Assembly: GCA_029379385.1 (NCBI GenBank)
Contig: CM055609.1
Span: forward strand, 5,642,001-5,706,000
Length of the DNA stretch: 64,000 bases
Reading direction: 5' to 3'
Origin: Quillaja saponaria
Lineage: Eukaryota; Streptophyta; Magnoliopsida; Fabales; Quillajaceae
The notes under the pieces are model-generated. The model had not been told where the DNA came from. It did no database searches and saw only the letters and a list, made by a program, of their open reading frames with translations. The position numbers and the translations under genes are program-made. Positions 33,121 to 43,775 of this stretch are shown here, piece after piece (the stretch's first letter is position 1; every line of letters begins with the position of its first letter).

Positions 33121-33960
33121 ACACGAGACTCCCATAAAAATGAGTCTGATAAACTCAACAAAAATTTTTATCTATCAACCAGTACCAGCATATTACATGA
33201 ATCCAGTTTGGACCCTAACAGTTATTTATTTGTATTCATTATAGACTCGCAAATAAAACCTATTTTAAGTCTATCACTTACGAGATATTCATATCGGAGC
33301 CTATGGGCTAGCTCATAGACTCTTTTTCTTTTTTTTAAAATATATATATATATATATATATTTTATTAAAGATTACTTCAACTTAATAATTGATTTAACA
33401 TAATTTTAAGTGATTCATAATTCTTATTTTCTCATACAATTTATAACAAATTTAGCCTTCTATATATAGTTATATTTTTTTTTTTTTTGTTGAGAATTAT
33501 AATTAATCATAAAATATGAATTTTCAAAAGATCAATATTTAAAATTATGTAATTAAATTTTTTTTGTTTTTCTTTTTTAGTCAACTCCTTTAGTTTCATT
33601 TCTTAGACAATTTTTTTATAATTCAAGTAAGCTCTCTCAATTTTATCTCTAGTCAACTACTTTAATATTTTTTAAATTTCTTATTTTGCAAATACATGTA
33701 TATAGAAAATTCAAATTTATACATCTTTACACATAATATAAATCTATCTATACTATTCTAAAAGTCAGAATACTCTTATAATCTCTTATTTTAGAATAAA
33801 TATAAATTAATTCATTTTAAACTAATTAGAATACTAATTTGTGTCTCCTAATAAATACCTATTACTCCACCTACTCACATATCAATTACAACACTTTCTC
33901 TTTTACCTTTTAATAATTACCAACACTACTCTCGTTCATACACTAATTTTTAAGTTTTTC
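33121..33960. other. Unique AT-rich intergenic
   Basis: It contains a (TA)n run near 33341-33362 and poly-T runs. No gene or duplicated module was seen. The short open frames lack codon structure. Confidence 0.35.
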
Positions 33961-34154
33961 CTTTTAAATATAACTAAAAAATTTAAAATGAGGGGGACAA
34001 CCAACACTATTTACATGTTTTTTGATTCATACTACGGAGCTTTCCTTGATATTCACAAAACGAATCTTCCAATAGTAGCTGCAAACATACATCAGTACTG
34101 CTCCTTGCAATTATATATAAATGTGCAAAACTTGGTAAGTAAGTAATAGTTACA
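33961..34154 (+). promoter_or_regulatory. Proximal promoter of the intact RLP
   Basis: TATA box TATATATAA at 34112-34120, then the conserved leader ATGTGCAAAACTTGGTAAGT and the start at 34155. The upstream phrase (GGGACAACCAACAC, TTGATATTCACAAAACGAAT) is shared with the 45607 gene. The far upstream promoter differs: sequence before about 33980 is unique. Confidence 0.55.
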
Positions 34155-37004
34155 ATGGATCCTACCTTGTGTTACTTGATATCCAAGCGCTTCATTATCT
34201 TGCTCTGCCTGTATACATTTTTTTTCACTAGCATCCTTTCTTCCACGCATCCTTTGTGCCATGAAAATGAGAGTTCTGCCTTGTTGCAATTCAAGCAAAG
34301 CCTTGAAATAAAAGAACCTACTTCTAAAATAGCCTCATGGAAATTGGGAGGAGACAACACCGATTGCTGCCAGTGGGAAGGTGTTGATTGTGATGAGAAT
34401 TCAGGTCACGTGATTGGCCTTGATCTCAGCAACAGTAATCTCTATGGTTCTATCAATTCCAGTAGTACTCTATTCCAACTTGTTCACCTCCAAAGTCTCA
34501 ACCTTGCTATCAATGACTTCAATTCTTCTGAAATCCCGGCTAGAATAGGACAACTTTCAAGGTTGACATATCTGAACCTGTCTTCTTCAACATTTTCAGG
34601 TAATGTCCCATCTGAAATTTCTCAATTGGCTCACTTGTGTTCCCTTGATTTATCCAACACTTATGATTACCCTTCACCTAGCAGAAACTCTTTAAAACTG
34701 GGGACTGATTTTACTCTAGAAAACCTGGTTAGGGATCTGACCAAGCTAGAATATCTTCACCTTGGTTTTGTAGATATATCTTCTACTGTGCCTCAAGTTA
34801 TGTCAAACTTATCTTCTCTGAAATCTATAGTCCTTATAGACTGTGGGTTGTCTGGGGAATTTCCGATTAGCATTTTCCATCTAACAGATTTGAGGAATCT
34901 CAGATTGGATTTTAACGAAAATCTTAACGGTCATTTACCTGAATTTCAGCTGAACAGTCCTCTTGAGATAATTTACGTTGCAGTTACAAATTTCTCTGGT
35001 AAGCTACCTACTTCAATCGGAAACCTTAGCTCTCTGACTAGCTTCAACACATGGCATTGCAAATTCTTTGGCTCCATTCCAGCTCAACTAGGTAATCTCA
35101 AGCATCTCATTAAGCTGCTGCTTTATGGGAACCACTTTAGCGGTCGTGTTCCATCTTCAGTCAGAAACTTAACCAAGTTGAGAGTACTTAACTTAGGTTC
35201 TAATCAACTCACAGGCCCTCTTCCGCCTCAGATTCTTAACTTGTCTGAGCTCACTGAATTATATTTAGCTTATAACAATTTTCAAGGTTCTATTCCAAGC
35301 TCAATAGTTGACCTTTATAATCTTGAATTGTTGGACCTTTCACATAATGAGTTTAGTGGCACACTGCAGTTTGAAATTTTTTCAAAGTTTAAAAATCTAA
35401 CCAATTTGGTTCTATCCAATAATAAACTTTCCTTACTCATTAACGAAACCATCCCAAATGTTGCGTTTCCAAAGTTCCAGCAGTTAGGATTGAATTCCTG
35501 CAACTTAAACAGTTTACCTTATTTTCTAAGAGATCAGGATAAACTTGAGTGGCTAGGACTGAAGGATAATAAGATTGCTGGCCGGTTTCCCTACTGGATG
35601 TGGAACTGTAGTGAAGAAACGTTGAACATTATAGACATTAGTGACAACTCCCTCATAGGTTTTGACCAACTTCCGGTTCTTCTTCCATGGACTAGTTTAA
35701 CATATTTTGACTTTTCCAATAACTTGCTTCAAGGATCAATTCCAATCCCTCAATCTTTGACTGTGCACTATGATATCTCGAACAATTCATTGACTGGTGA
35801 AATATCCCCACTGATATGCAACATGAGTTCTCTTCAAGTCCTTGATTTGTCTGACAACAGTTTTGGCGGGTCTATCCCTCATTGCTTGTTTAACTTCAGT
35901 TCCTCCCTGAAAGTAATGAATTTGAAAAGCAACAATCTTCAAGGCTGCATTCCACAATCTTGGACGAAAGTTAATAACTTGATGGTGATCAATCTCAGTC
36001 AAAACAAACTTCAAGGTCAGCTACCAAAGTCATTGGCCAATTGTACTGTTTTGGAGAACCTTGATGTTAGTGACAACCAACTCAATGATGTTTTTCCCAC
36101 TTATTTAGCAGCACTTCCAAGCTTGAAGATCCTCATCTTACGATCTAATGAATTTCATGGTCCAGTATATAGTTCTGAAACCAACAATAGAGGGTTCCCC
36201 CAGCTGGTCATCATTGATCTCTCCTTCAACAGTTTTATTGGTGAGTTCCCATCCAAGCTCTTTCAAGACTGGACAAAAAGGAAAAATGACAGTGCAGATC
36301 ACTTGACATATATGCATGTTCCTGCCATTAGTTTTATAAACTATTATCGATGGGACATTGAATATAATTTCACAATAACAATGACTAACAAGGGCATGCA
36401 GACAATATATCAGAAGGTCCGCGAAGACTTCATAGCCATTGATATCTCAAGCAACAAATTTGAAGGAGAAATCCCTAATTCTATTGGGCATTTAAGGGGA
36501 CTCAATTTGTTGAACCTTTCAAACAACATGTTTGTTGGTTCTATTCCACCATCGCTTGGGAGTTTAGCAAAACTTGAATCTTTGGACATGTCTCAAAACA
36601 AGTTGTTTGGACAAATTCCCCAAGAACTCGCACAACTCACTTTTCTTGAGTTCTTTAATGTTTCCTGCAATAATCTCAGTGGTCATATACCACAAGGGAA
36701 ACAATTTAATACGTTCGACAATAATTCTTTTTTGGGAAATTTGGAATTGTGTGGGAACCCATTATTAAAGAAGTGTGGAAACTTTGACAATTCACCTCAC
36801 TTACTTTCACCTTCTGAAGAAGATCAAGGTTCTTTTGAATTAATTAGTTGGATAATAATTTTGATGGGATATGGATGTGGACTCGTGATTGGATTTGCTA
36901 TCGGCCTCAGGGTAATCACAGGGAAATCATATTGGTTTATCAAGATTGTGGCAATTGGACAAAGAATATTGAGGCAGGTGAGTAGGAGAGGAAGCAGAAA
37001 ATGA
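34155..37004 (+). CDS. Intact LRR receptor-like protein (group B)
   Basis: 949 codons without interruption. Residues 1-30 are a signal peptide (LISKRFIILLCLYTFFFTSIL). An LRRNT runs to about residue 85 (LCHENESSALLQFKQSL, CCQWEGVDC). About 25 plant LRRs follow, then an island at about 700-755 (FQDWTKRKNDSADHLTYMH, FTITMTNKGMQ) and four more LRRs from [14 protein letters not shown]. The LRRCT is near 863 (LCGNPLLKKC), an acidic juxtamembrane near 886 (SPSEEDQGSFE), one membrane span at about 897-920 (ILMGYGCGLVIGFAIGLRVI, glycines in GxxxG spacing) and a basic tail of about 29 residues ending RRGSRK. There is no kinase. This matches Cf/RLP-type plasma-membrane receptors, which as a family signal through the SOBIR1 and SERK kinases; the ligand is unknown. 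The start is supported by alignment with sister genes and a TATA box 35-45 bp upstream. No intron interrupts the coding region. Confidence 0.95.
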   Translation: MDPTLCYLISKRFIILLCLYTFFFTSILSSTHPLCHENESSALLQFKQSLEIKEPTSKIASWKLGGDNTDCCQWEGVDCDENSGHVIGLDLSNSNLYGSINSSSTLFQLVHLQSLNLAINDFNSSEIPARIGQLSRLTYLNLSSSTFSGNVPSEISQLAHLCSLDLSNTYDYPSPSRNSLKLGTDFTLENLVRDLTKLEYLHLGFVDISSTVPQVMSNLSSLKSIVLIDCGLSGEFPISIFHLTDLRNLRLDFNENLNGHLPEFQLNSPLEIIYVAVTNFSGKLPTSIGNLSSLTSFNTWHCKFFGSIPAQLGNLKHLIKLLLYGNHFSGRVPSSVRNLTKLRVLNLGSNQLTGPLPPQILNLSELTELYLAYNNFQGSIPSSIVDLYNLELLDLSHNEFSGTLQFEIFSKFKNLTNLVLSNNKLSLLINETIPNVAFPKFQQLGLNSCNLNSLPYFLRDQDKLEWLGLKDNKIAGRFPYWMWNCSEETLNIIDISDNSLIGFDQLPVLLPWTSLTYFDFSNNLLQGSIPIPQSLTVHYDISNNSLTGEISPLICNMSSLQVLDLSDNSFGGSIPHCLFNFSSSLKVMNLKSNNLQGCIPQSWTKVNNLMVINLSQNKLQGQLPKSLANCTVLENLDVSDNQLNDVFPTYLAALPSLKILILRSNEFHGPVYSSETNNRGFPQLVIIDLSFNSFIGEFPSKLFQDWTKRKNDSADHLTYMHVPAISFINYYRWDIEYNFTITMTNKGMQTIYQKVREDFIAIDISSNKFEGEIPNSIGHLRGLNLLNLSNNMFVGSIPPSLGSLAKLESLDMSQNKLFGQIPQELAQLTFLEFFNVSCNNLSGHIPQGKQFNTFDNNSFLGNLELCGNPLLKKCGNFDNSPHLLSPSEEDQGSFELISWIIILMGYGCGLVIGFAIGLRVITGKSYWFIKIVAIGQRILRQVSRRGSRK

Positions 37005-37440
37005 TTCCTGACATTTATTTACATACAAACACAATCACCCATCTCTCTTCCATGTGTTTAAATCCTTGTGTGTGTTTTTTTTTTTTTTTTTTACTGGTGC
37101 ATCTATTCTATTTCATGTAAGCTTAACTTGGAAGCTTGGTGATTGCAGTATAAGTATAATGCTTACAGTGCGTACCTTCTTCTGTGATAACAAACTTGTT
37201 TGAAGCATAATAAACTTCTTGAGTTTTCTGTTTATTATTCTTCATTTTGTAGGCCCCTAAAAGAAACCAAAGGAAAGAATTTTGTAGGTAATGCCTTTTG
37301 TTTTCTTCTGTTTTTCTTGCTTCAATGTATTTGAGGAAATAAAATTTTCTAAAATTTTCTAAAAAATAACATTGGCAAGACTATATGTATTAAAGAAGTA
37401 CTGGAGACAGAATATTCACTGAGAAGAAACTAATAATAAG
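37005..37440 (+). terminator. 3' UTR and polyadenylation region of the intact RLP
   Basis: AATAAA at 37209-37214, about 205 bp after the stop, in the conserved GAAGCATAATAAACTTCTTG. A candidate 3'-UTR splice acceptor, ATTTTGTAG before GCCCC, is at about 37245-37255. A T run lies at about 37078-37092. Confidence 0.45.
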
Positions 37441-37580
37441 GGTTATGGATGTGAAAAGAGAAAATGAGAAAGAAAACTCGGAGAACTTCATCAGCTTTGC
37501 CTTCTACCATTGAAGAAAAACAAGGACTTACATGAGTGTGATTGGAATATTATTGTGATGGGGTTTATGGATTTGGGAAT
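37441..37580 (+). pseudogene. RLP transmembrane/tail relic, copy 4 (truncated)
   Basis: GGGTTATGGATGTGAAAAGA, then a decayed ENSENFISFAFYH/EEKQGLT-type juxtamembrane. It ends at GGGTTTATGGATTTGGGAAT and passes into the TTCGGTTTT repeat, the same truncation pattern as copy 3. Confidence 0.5.
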
Positions 37581-37870
37581 AATTCAATAATAATCAAAAA
37601 ACTGAAATCGAAACCCAATTTTATTTTGGTTCGGTTTGATTTAGTTTTTTGATAAATTTTATTTTTAGTTTTTATTTAATCAAAATTGAAATTATATGTT
37701 CAGTTTTTACACTCTCTCGGTTTTAACCGAAATCGTACCAAAATTAAATTTTAGTTTTTTTCTTTTTTCAAAAAAAAAAAGAGAACAATGCCAATTTGAG
37801 CCTAATTTTTTAGGGCCATAATAATATATTTTTGTTGTTTAAAGTAGGAATTTTTAATTTTTTTTGAGCT
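37581..37870. repeat. TTCGGTTTT/AACCGAA-rich repeat, copy 2
   Basis: Homologous to 30373-30540 and 49665-49930, including the following GAGCCTAATTTTT phrase (about 37798 and 49865). Confidence 0.4.
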
Positions 37871-38334
37871 ATATCTTATGGGAGAGGAATCATAAAATGA
37901 TTCCTCACATTTAGGTACTTACAAACACAATCCCTCTTCTCTCTTCTGTGTTTGTAAACCCTTTTGTTAATTTTTTTACTTTTTCTCTTACTGGTGCAGT
38001 GGTGCATCTAATCTATTTCATGTAAATTTAACTTGGAAACTTGGAGATTGTAGTATGTGTATACAGTATGTATCTTCTGTGACAATAAACTTGTTTGAAG
38101 CATAATAAATTAACTTCTTGAGTTAGCTGTTTATTACTCTTGATTTTGTAGCCTCCAAAAAGAAAACCAAAGGATATTTGGTATGTATGCCTTCTTTTTC
38201 TTCTGTTTTTCTTGCTTCAATGTCCTTGAGGAAAGAAAATTTCATAAGATATTCTAAAGAATAACATTGGCAATACTAAATGCATTAAAGAAGTGGACAC
38301 AGAATATACACTGAGAAGAAAACTAATAATAAGG
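37871..38334 (+). pseudogene. Terminal codons and 3' flank of a lost group B RLP
   Basis: TATGGGAGAGGAATCATAAA followed by ATGATTCCTCACATT is the RRGSRK-stop region of another group B copy, followed by a full 3' flank (AATAAA near 38105, GATTTTGTAGCC acceptor-like). No receptor body precedes it. Confidence 0.5.
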
Positions 38335-38580
38335 GTTATGGATGTGAGAAAGAGGAAAAGAAAAGAAAACTTGGAAACCACCTTTGTCCTCTGCCGCTGA
38401 AGAAGATCAGGACTTAAATGAGTGTTGGAATATCATTGTGATGGGTTAAGGATGTGAGCTGGAGTTTGGCTTCTCTATCTGCCTATTTGGTACACAACTA
38501 TCACAGAGAAATCATATTGATTTGTCAAGATTCTGAGGAGAAGCCAAAGAATAGATAGAAGGGAGAATAGAAATGATTTT
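38335..38580 (+). pseudogene. RLP transmembrane/tail relic, copy 5
   Basis: A decayed juxtamembrane, membrane span and tail (YHREIILICQDSEEKPKNR in a shifted frame; RRSQRIDRRENRN in another). Position and extent match the copy at 61437. Confidence 0.55.
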
Positions 38581-38689
38581 TGTTTTTTGGGCGCATTTCA
38601 TCTATCTGTTGTAAATTTTGTTTGAAAGCTTTCTTATTGCATGGTTACATTGAAGTTAATAGCAGTCACCATCTTTGAGTTATCTTCAT

Positions 38690-38915
38690 CGAAATTTATT
38701 TATTTTTAAACCAAAAAAAACACTTCCATATGCAGCAAAAGTACTGCAAAAGTCACATAAATATAACCCCAGCCCAATTACAATTCAGAAGAGTACTCCT
38801 ACTCTGCATCCCAACATATCCAACTCAAAATTGCTGATCTTCCCTAAAGGTATATGCTAGAATGAAAACATTGGCAATGCATAATTTTTATTTGCTACCA
38901 TAGCCCATTTCTAAT
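38690..38915. repeat. Dispersed repeat R, copy 2
   Basis: TTTATTTTTAAACCAAAAAA, then AAAAGTCACATAAATA, CCCAGCCCAATTACAATTCA and ATCCCAACATATCCAACTCA. It lies directly after a tail relic. Confidence 0.5.
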
Positions 38916-39570
38916 TCCGCCAGGAGCATAGCCTATTGGTCCCGAATCTGGGTAAAGGAGAAGAAAAAGGTTATGATAGGTTGATGATCATCATAAAACT
39001 AATCAAAACTTAGTAATCACCCCAACTATTGACAATTGAAATTTAATTGGATTGAGTAAACTTGTATCTGTGGGTTCATTTCCCTTTTTAAAGTTATTTT
39101 ATTCTCTGTGTATTTGGAAATATTGATGCAGGTAAATATGCTTATTTTAGTTTGAAAAACATGTGTACTAGTTTGAAGACCCAACCTTTATAAGTAGCTG
39201 AAGGTTCTTGAATTAATTAGTGGAAAACAAACAAAAATAATTTATCTGAATTCCATATGCTGATCAAGTCAGTGGCAGCCATTGTATGATGCCATAATGT
39301 TTCTCTAAAGCTCCCTCTTTTTCTAATCTTCTGCTGCATTGATTGGATACTCAGAAAGCTAGTGTACTAATGAGCATACACACTATTATAATCTTAGTCA
39401 GCCATTCATGAAAACTAGTATTTATTATTTACTTTTTCAGTTTTCTATTATCTCATAATTAAAATTTAGAAAAGAAAATTTTGAACTCGTGAGGTTGTGA
39501 CCTCCCACTGAGAAGCTCCTATTTTACTTGCTAATTTTGTGGGCATATAACTGAATATTAATAATACAAA
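38916..39570. other. Shared intergenic module
   Basis: Parallels 10025-10540 and 62040-62700. No gene. Confidence 0.35.
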
Positions 39571-39571
39571 A

Positions 39572-39775
39572 ATGAATAACATATTGAACTCAAAAATTTT
39601 ACGTAGAAAAAACTTCATATCTTTTTTCACTAACTTCATTTCTTCCATGTCACCACAGTGCCATGACAATGAGAGGTATGCCTTGAACAATTTCAAGCAA
39701 AGCTTTTCAATGAGAAACCTGCTTCTTCTTATGAATTTACTCTTCTCCCAAGATAGCATCATGAGAACTTGACGG
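39572..39775 (+). pseudogene. RLP signal-peptide/LRRNT relic
   Basis: FFTNFISSMSPQCHDNERYALNNFKQSF followed by a frameshifted NLLLLMNLLFSQDSIM (S..SYEFYSSPKIASW in the receptor frame). It stops at the tryptophan/leucine that starts the first LRRNT strand. The most complete of the isolated N-terminal relics. Confidence 0.55.
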
Positions 39776-40010
39776 CTAGTTGAAACCCACATTAGTTGCG
39801 GTGGTCCTTCTTGAGTTATAGGGCTTTCGCCCCTTAAATTATTAATTTTTAGTATTTCTGTATTGCTTCGTGGTGCTTTTCCTTCAAATTATCCCTGTCG
39901 ATTATGTGGCTATTTAGGAAATCGAAGCTGCTTGAGAGTGTTTATATATGTGTCCATCCCCTTTCTAATAAGATAGACGATTTAAACAACGGTGTTTAGT
40001 CGTAAGGACT
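39776..40010. other. Unidentified segment after the N-terminal relic
   Basis: About 230 bp (starting GGCTAGTTGAAACCCACATT) with GC content above its surroundings and no paralogue in the window. Possibly a transposable-element fragment; no open frame of note. Confidence 0.3.
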
Positions 40011-40991
40011 TGTTTGCTATACTTTTTGGGTAAAAAACCATGCTTAAAAAAAGCAAAAGATTAAGATTAATCATGAGAAGGTTAAAAAAAGAGAGACCAA
40101 CTCCACTATCCAAATTAATCTTCGCTCACAAGACAGATTAACCTAACAACAAATGCGTTCTTTAACGAAAATGTAAATCCAAGTTAGTATTATGGAAAGA
40201 TTTTACTTGACATTATTAACTTAAAAGTCTCGGGTTCAAGTCTTAAAACATTTTTGATGGCCCTGTATCTCTATTTTGAATGAGTTTGAATGTTGTAGCA
40301 GTCAAGCCGGTCATAATTACTAGATAAAAACATGTTATTAGATTTTCATATCATATTTTAAATTTTTATGATCAAGTGCTCTAAAGTTCAGTTCTTGCAA
40401 TCAAATGATCAAGTTCTCAATTGATTTTTTAATATAATAATATGTCTTTACCACGAAATGAGCTAAAGATTCGGCAGCAATAGTTCGAGCTTAGAAATCG
40501 ATGAAAAAAATAATTTAAAATAATTTGTGGGTCAATTCACTAAATAGAATTTTAGTCATGGCATATAACTTTTAAGTCGGTCTTACTGATCCAAAAAGGT
40601 AAATAAAATGTGTTGACTGGTTACGTTGTTTCCTCACGTAATTAGCTACTTTTGAATTAATTTAAACATTTATCAATGGAAAAAGTAGAGTGGGTGGAGT
40701 GATTCGAACTCAACACAAAGAAATTTGCAGAACACCAATTTAATAACCATTTCTGTGTTTGCATGGAAGAAAAGCAAGGGAAAATTGAGTTATGATAATT
40801 ACACAAACAACTTTTACAAACTGTTTACAAAATTGTTTTAATAAGTAAAATGATAGCATTATTTTAAGTTATAGTGCAGACAGTTGTTGAAATATTTATG
40901 ACTATCATCATTTTGCCTATATAAGCTGCAAACTCACATACTCCTTGCACATCCACAAGTTCAAACTTGTCTGGTTAGAAATTTATTAACT
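40011..40991 (+). promoter_or_regulatory. Upstream region and promoter of group A copy 3
   Basis: 40020-40720 parallels 11090-11940. 40790-40990 parallels 1-181, with TATATAA at 40918-40924. It therefore retains the proximal promoter that the copy at 12034 has lost. Confidence 0.5.
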
Positions 40992-42335
40992 ATGGAGTCT
41001 TCCTTATGTTACTTCACTTCCAAGCTTTTGCTTACCTTACTCTGCCTATTTTAATTTACTAACTTCAATTCTTCCATGCCATCGCATTGTCACCGTAACG
41101 AGAGATCTGCCTTGTTGCGATTCAGAGAAAGCCTTACCATCAACAAATCTGCTTCTTCAGATAATCTTACTCTTATTCTACGGTAGAATCATGGAAACTA
41201 GAAGAGAACTCTGATTGTTGCTTGTTGGGTGTGTCACTTGCGATGATAAGTCGAGTAATGTGGTAGGCCTTGGCCTTAGTAGTAGCAATCTCTATGGTTG
41301 CTTGTTCATCTCCAAAGGCTTGACCTTGCTGACAATGACTTCAATCATTCTCAAATTCCAGCAGCAGTAAGGTATCTTTCAGTATTTGCAGTTCATGTTC
41401 CAGCAGCAAGTTTGCAACTGTCTAAGTTGTCTTCTCTTGACTTCTCTTACAATCGAGATCCGTCTACCGGTAAACACGTGCTAAAACTTTGGAATCATCT
41501 CCAATTAGGAAACCTTGTGGGGAATTTGAGCGGCCTGGAACATCTTCACCTCAGTTTAGTAAAGATAACTTCTAGGGTGCCTGAAGTTTTGGCAAATCTA
41601 TCTACCCTGAAATCCATCTTATGGGCTGTGCATTGTATGGGGAATTTTTTAATAAGCATTTTCTATCTGCCAAATTTTCATAACCTAAAACTTATTGGCC
41701 ATTTCCCTGACTTCAAATCAAATAGTCCCCTTGAAACCTTGTGGTTGAGAGGAACAAATTTCTCAGGTCTGTTTCCTGTTTCAATAGGAAGCCTTCATTC
41801 TCTAGTCGATTTTGATATCCATGGCTGCAAGTTCTTTGATTCCATTCCACCATCAATTTATAACCTAAGCCAATTGAGAGTTCTTTCTCTAGGTTATAAT
41901 CAGTTAACTGGCACTTTCCCAACTCAAATTCTTCACTTGTCTAAGTTAACTTGCTTGAATATTAGGCATAAAAAGTTTAGAGGTCCTATTTCCAGCTCCA
42001 TATTTGACCTCCGGAGTCTTGAATATCTAGACCTCTCCCACAATGAGTTTAGTCGCATTAAGAAGTTTGAAATGTTTTCCAAGCTAAAAAACTTAACAGG
42101 TTTGTTTCTATCAAATATTCAATTGTCCCTACTTTTTGATGAAACCGATTCAAATCATACACTTCCAAGGTTTCAAAGTCTAGGTTTGAATTCCTGCAAC
42201 TTGAGTAGTTTCCCCTATTTTCTGGGGGACCAGAATAAACTTGAGTGGTTGGAACTAGCAGGAAATAACATATGTGTTCTGTTTCCCAAATGGTTGTGGG
42301 TTTGTGGTAAAGAAACATTGAGGCTCATGACACCG
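40992..42335 (+). pseudogene. 3'-truncated group A RLP pseudogene
   Basis: Start ATG 40992 (MESSLCYFTSK). A loss in the signal peptide creates TAA at residue 21 (CTATTTTAATTTAC), and a 1-base loss follows near 41168. Two losses of about 30 bp or more (near 41298 and 41380) remove LRR pieces. From 41298 to about 42330 one long frame covers LRRs 2-14 (LVHLQRLDLADNDF to LGLNSCNLSSFPYFLGDQ). Similarity to sister copies ends abruptly after AAAGAAACATTGAGGCTCAT near 42330. The island, LRRCT, membrane span and tail are all missing. Confidence 0.85.
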
Positions 42336-43500
42336 GAAAAGAGATATGAGCAGCAACCCTAAAAAGATATATGAATAAAATCACTGAAAACAACAATACA
42401 TATATATATCAAATTTAATATTAAATGGTATAAGTAATTTTAATTTTAAGATCAATTTTGTTTTTATTTTAAATGGTATACATAATCTAACTAATAATTA
42501 ATGATTAAACATTACTAATTATAACATATAATATAAATTATAATACATTAATGATTAGATATTAAAACATCAAATTATTAAAAATAATAGAATTACTAAA
42601 AATTCATATCATAATATATCATAAATAGAATTTTAACAATTTAAAAAAATTAATTTCAACTTAACAACTAAAAATAATTTTAATTTTTTCAAACTGAAAA
42701 TTTGATAACTTACCAAGTAATTAAAAAGTGTTTGCAAAAACAAAAATCTTCCAACAAGCAAAGATTGAAGATTGTTTCTTCAAGAAACAAAGAAATTGAA
42801 GAGGTAGAGAAACAAAGAAATTTAAGAAGCTTAGCATGAGGGAGAGGAAGGGGGGAAGGAGGAGAATATAAAGACTTAGAAGATGAAGAGGAAAAGGAGA
42901 AAATAAGGGGAGGGTAGCAGTCACGGGTGAAGAGGAAAAGGAGAAAATAAGGGGAGGGTAGCAGTCACGGGTGAAGAGGAAATGGAAAAAAGAGGGGGAC
43001 AGTTTCGAGGGGTAGGGGAGGAAGGCTGCATGCATGCAGCCCTGCAATAAACACGTGAAGGAGTAGGGAAGAGGACAAGGCTGAAACCAAATTTTCAAAG
43101 TCCAGTTTCAGTGCTATTGGGCTCAGCTTGGTGGTCTGTGAGATAGGGCCCGTGGGCTATTAGGGGACAAGCACTAGCTCTGAAACCGGTTTTTGAAAAT
43201 TCGATTTTAGTATTTGCTGTTATAGGTCAATTTTTGTGAAAGTGTGGGCCAGTGGACGAGTGCTAATGGGTCTATATGATGATATGGATTACTGAGTTGG
43301 ACGCAGAAAATTGATTTTGAAAATCCTGTGTCAACACTTATCCCATTTTAGCTATTAAACTACAAATCCTACCATATAGTTCAAAAAAATTGAAAATTGG
43401 ACCCTTCTGTCCAAAAACCCTCATATTTTTCATCTTCTGCACCTGCACATGCACCTGCAAACCAATTAATTTTCAACATGATTGTTAAAAAAGGAACATG
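42336..43500. other. Unidentified replacement segment
   Basis: About 1.2 kb with no similarity to receptors or to other flanks here. It starts CACCGGAAAAGAGATATGAG and includes an AT-rich 350 bp, a purine-rich region with a tandem repeat, and a GC-richer section (about 43080-43330) with repeated CCGGTTTTTGAAAATTCGAT / AAATTGATTTTGAAAATCCT phrases. RLP-flank similarity resumes at GTTAATAGCAGTCACCATGA (about 43505). It may be a transposable element accompanied by a deletion. Confidence 0.4.
42884..42990. repeat. 44-bp tandem repeat, about 2.4 units
   Basis: The unit TGAAGAGGAAAAGGAGAAAA..TAAGGGGAGGGTAGCAGTCA..CGGG repeats at 42884, 42928 and (partial) 42972, with almost no differences. Confidence 0.75.
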
Positions 43501-43611
43501 GTTGTTAATAGCAGTCACCATGAGTCATTAAAAAGACAAACAAAATAATAATCATTGTCTATCAAGGATCAAATTTTTGGTCATTAAGCCAAATTCTATC
43601 TATCATTTGAA

Positions 43612-43775
43612 ATTTAGTTATTTTTAAACAACAAAAAAAACTTCCATTTTATAAAAGTAAGCAACAAAACACAAAAGACAGAATTACAGGTAGCCCCAAC
43701 CCAATTACAAAAGCAGAGTACTCACATTGCTTCCCAACAAATGCAATAATGAATACATTGGCAATGCATAATTTG
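43612..43775. repeat. Dispersed repeat R, copy 3
   Basis: CTTCCATTTTATAAAAGTAA, CCCCAACCCAATTACAAAAG and GAATACATTGGCAATGCATA. Degraded. Confidence 0.45.

Noticed and set aside
33841..34146. A 101-codon frame just upstream of the intact receptor
   Set aside because: It overlaps the conserved promoter and TATA box, and begins in unique AT-rich DNA without a coding signature.
34130..34160. GTAAGT directly upstream of the start as a 5' splice donor of a leader intron
   Set aside because: The start codon and signal peptide follow within about 20 bases with no acceptor between, and the motif varies among copies (GATGAG, TTAGTAA).
42721..43098. A 125-codon - strand frame
   Set aside because: It covers the 44-bp purine-rich tandem repeat; the product is a low-complexity Phe/Leu/Ser/Pro string with no domain.
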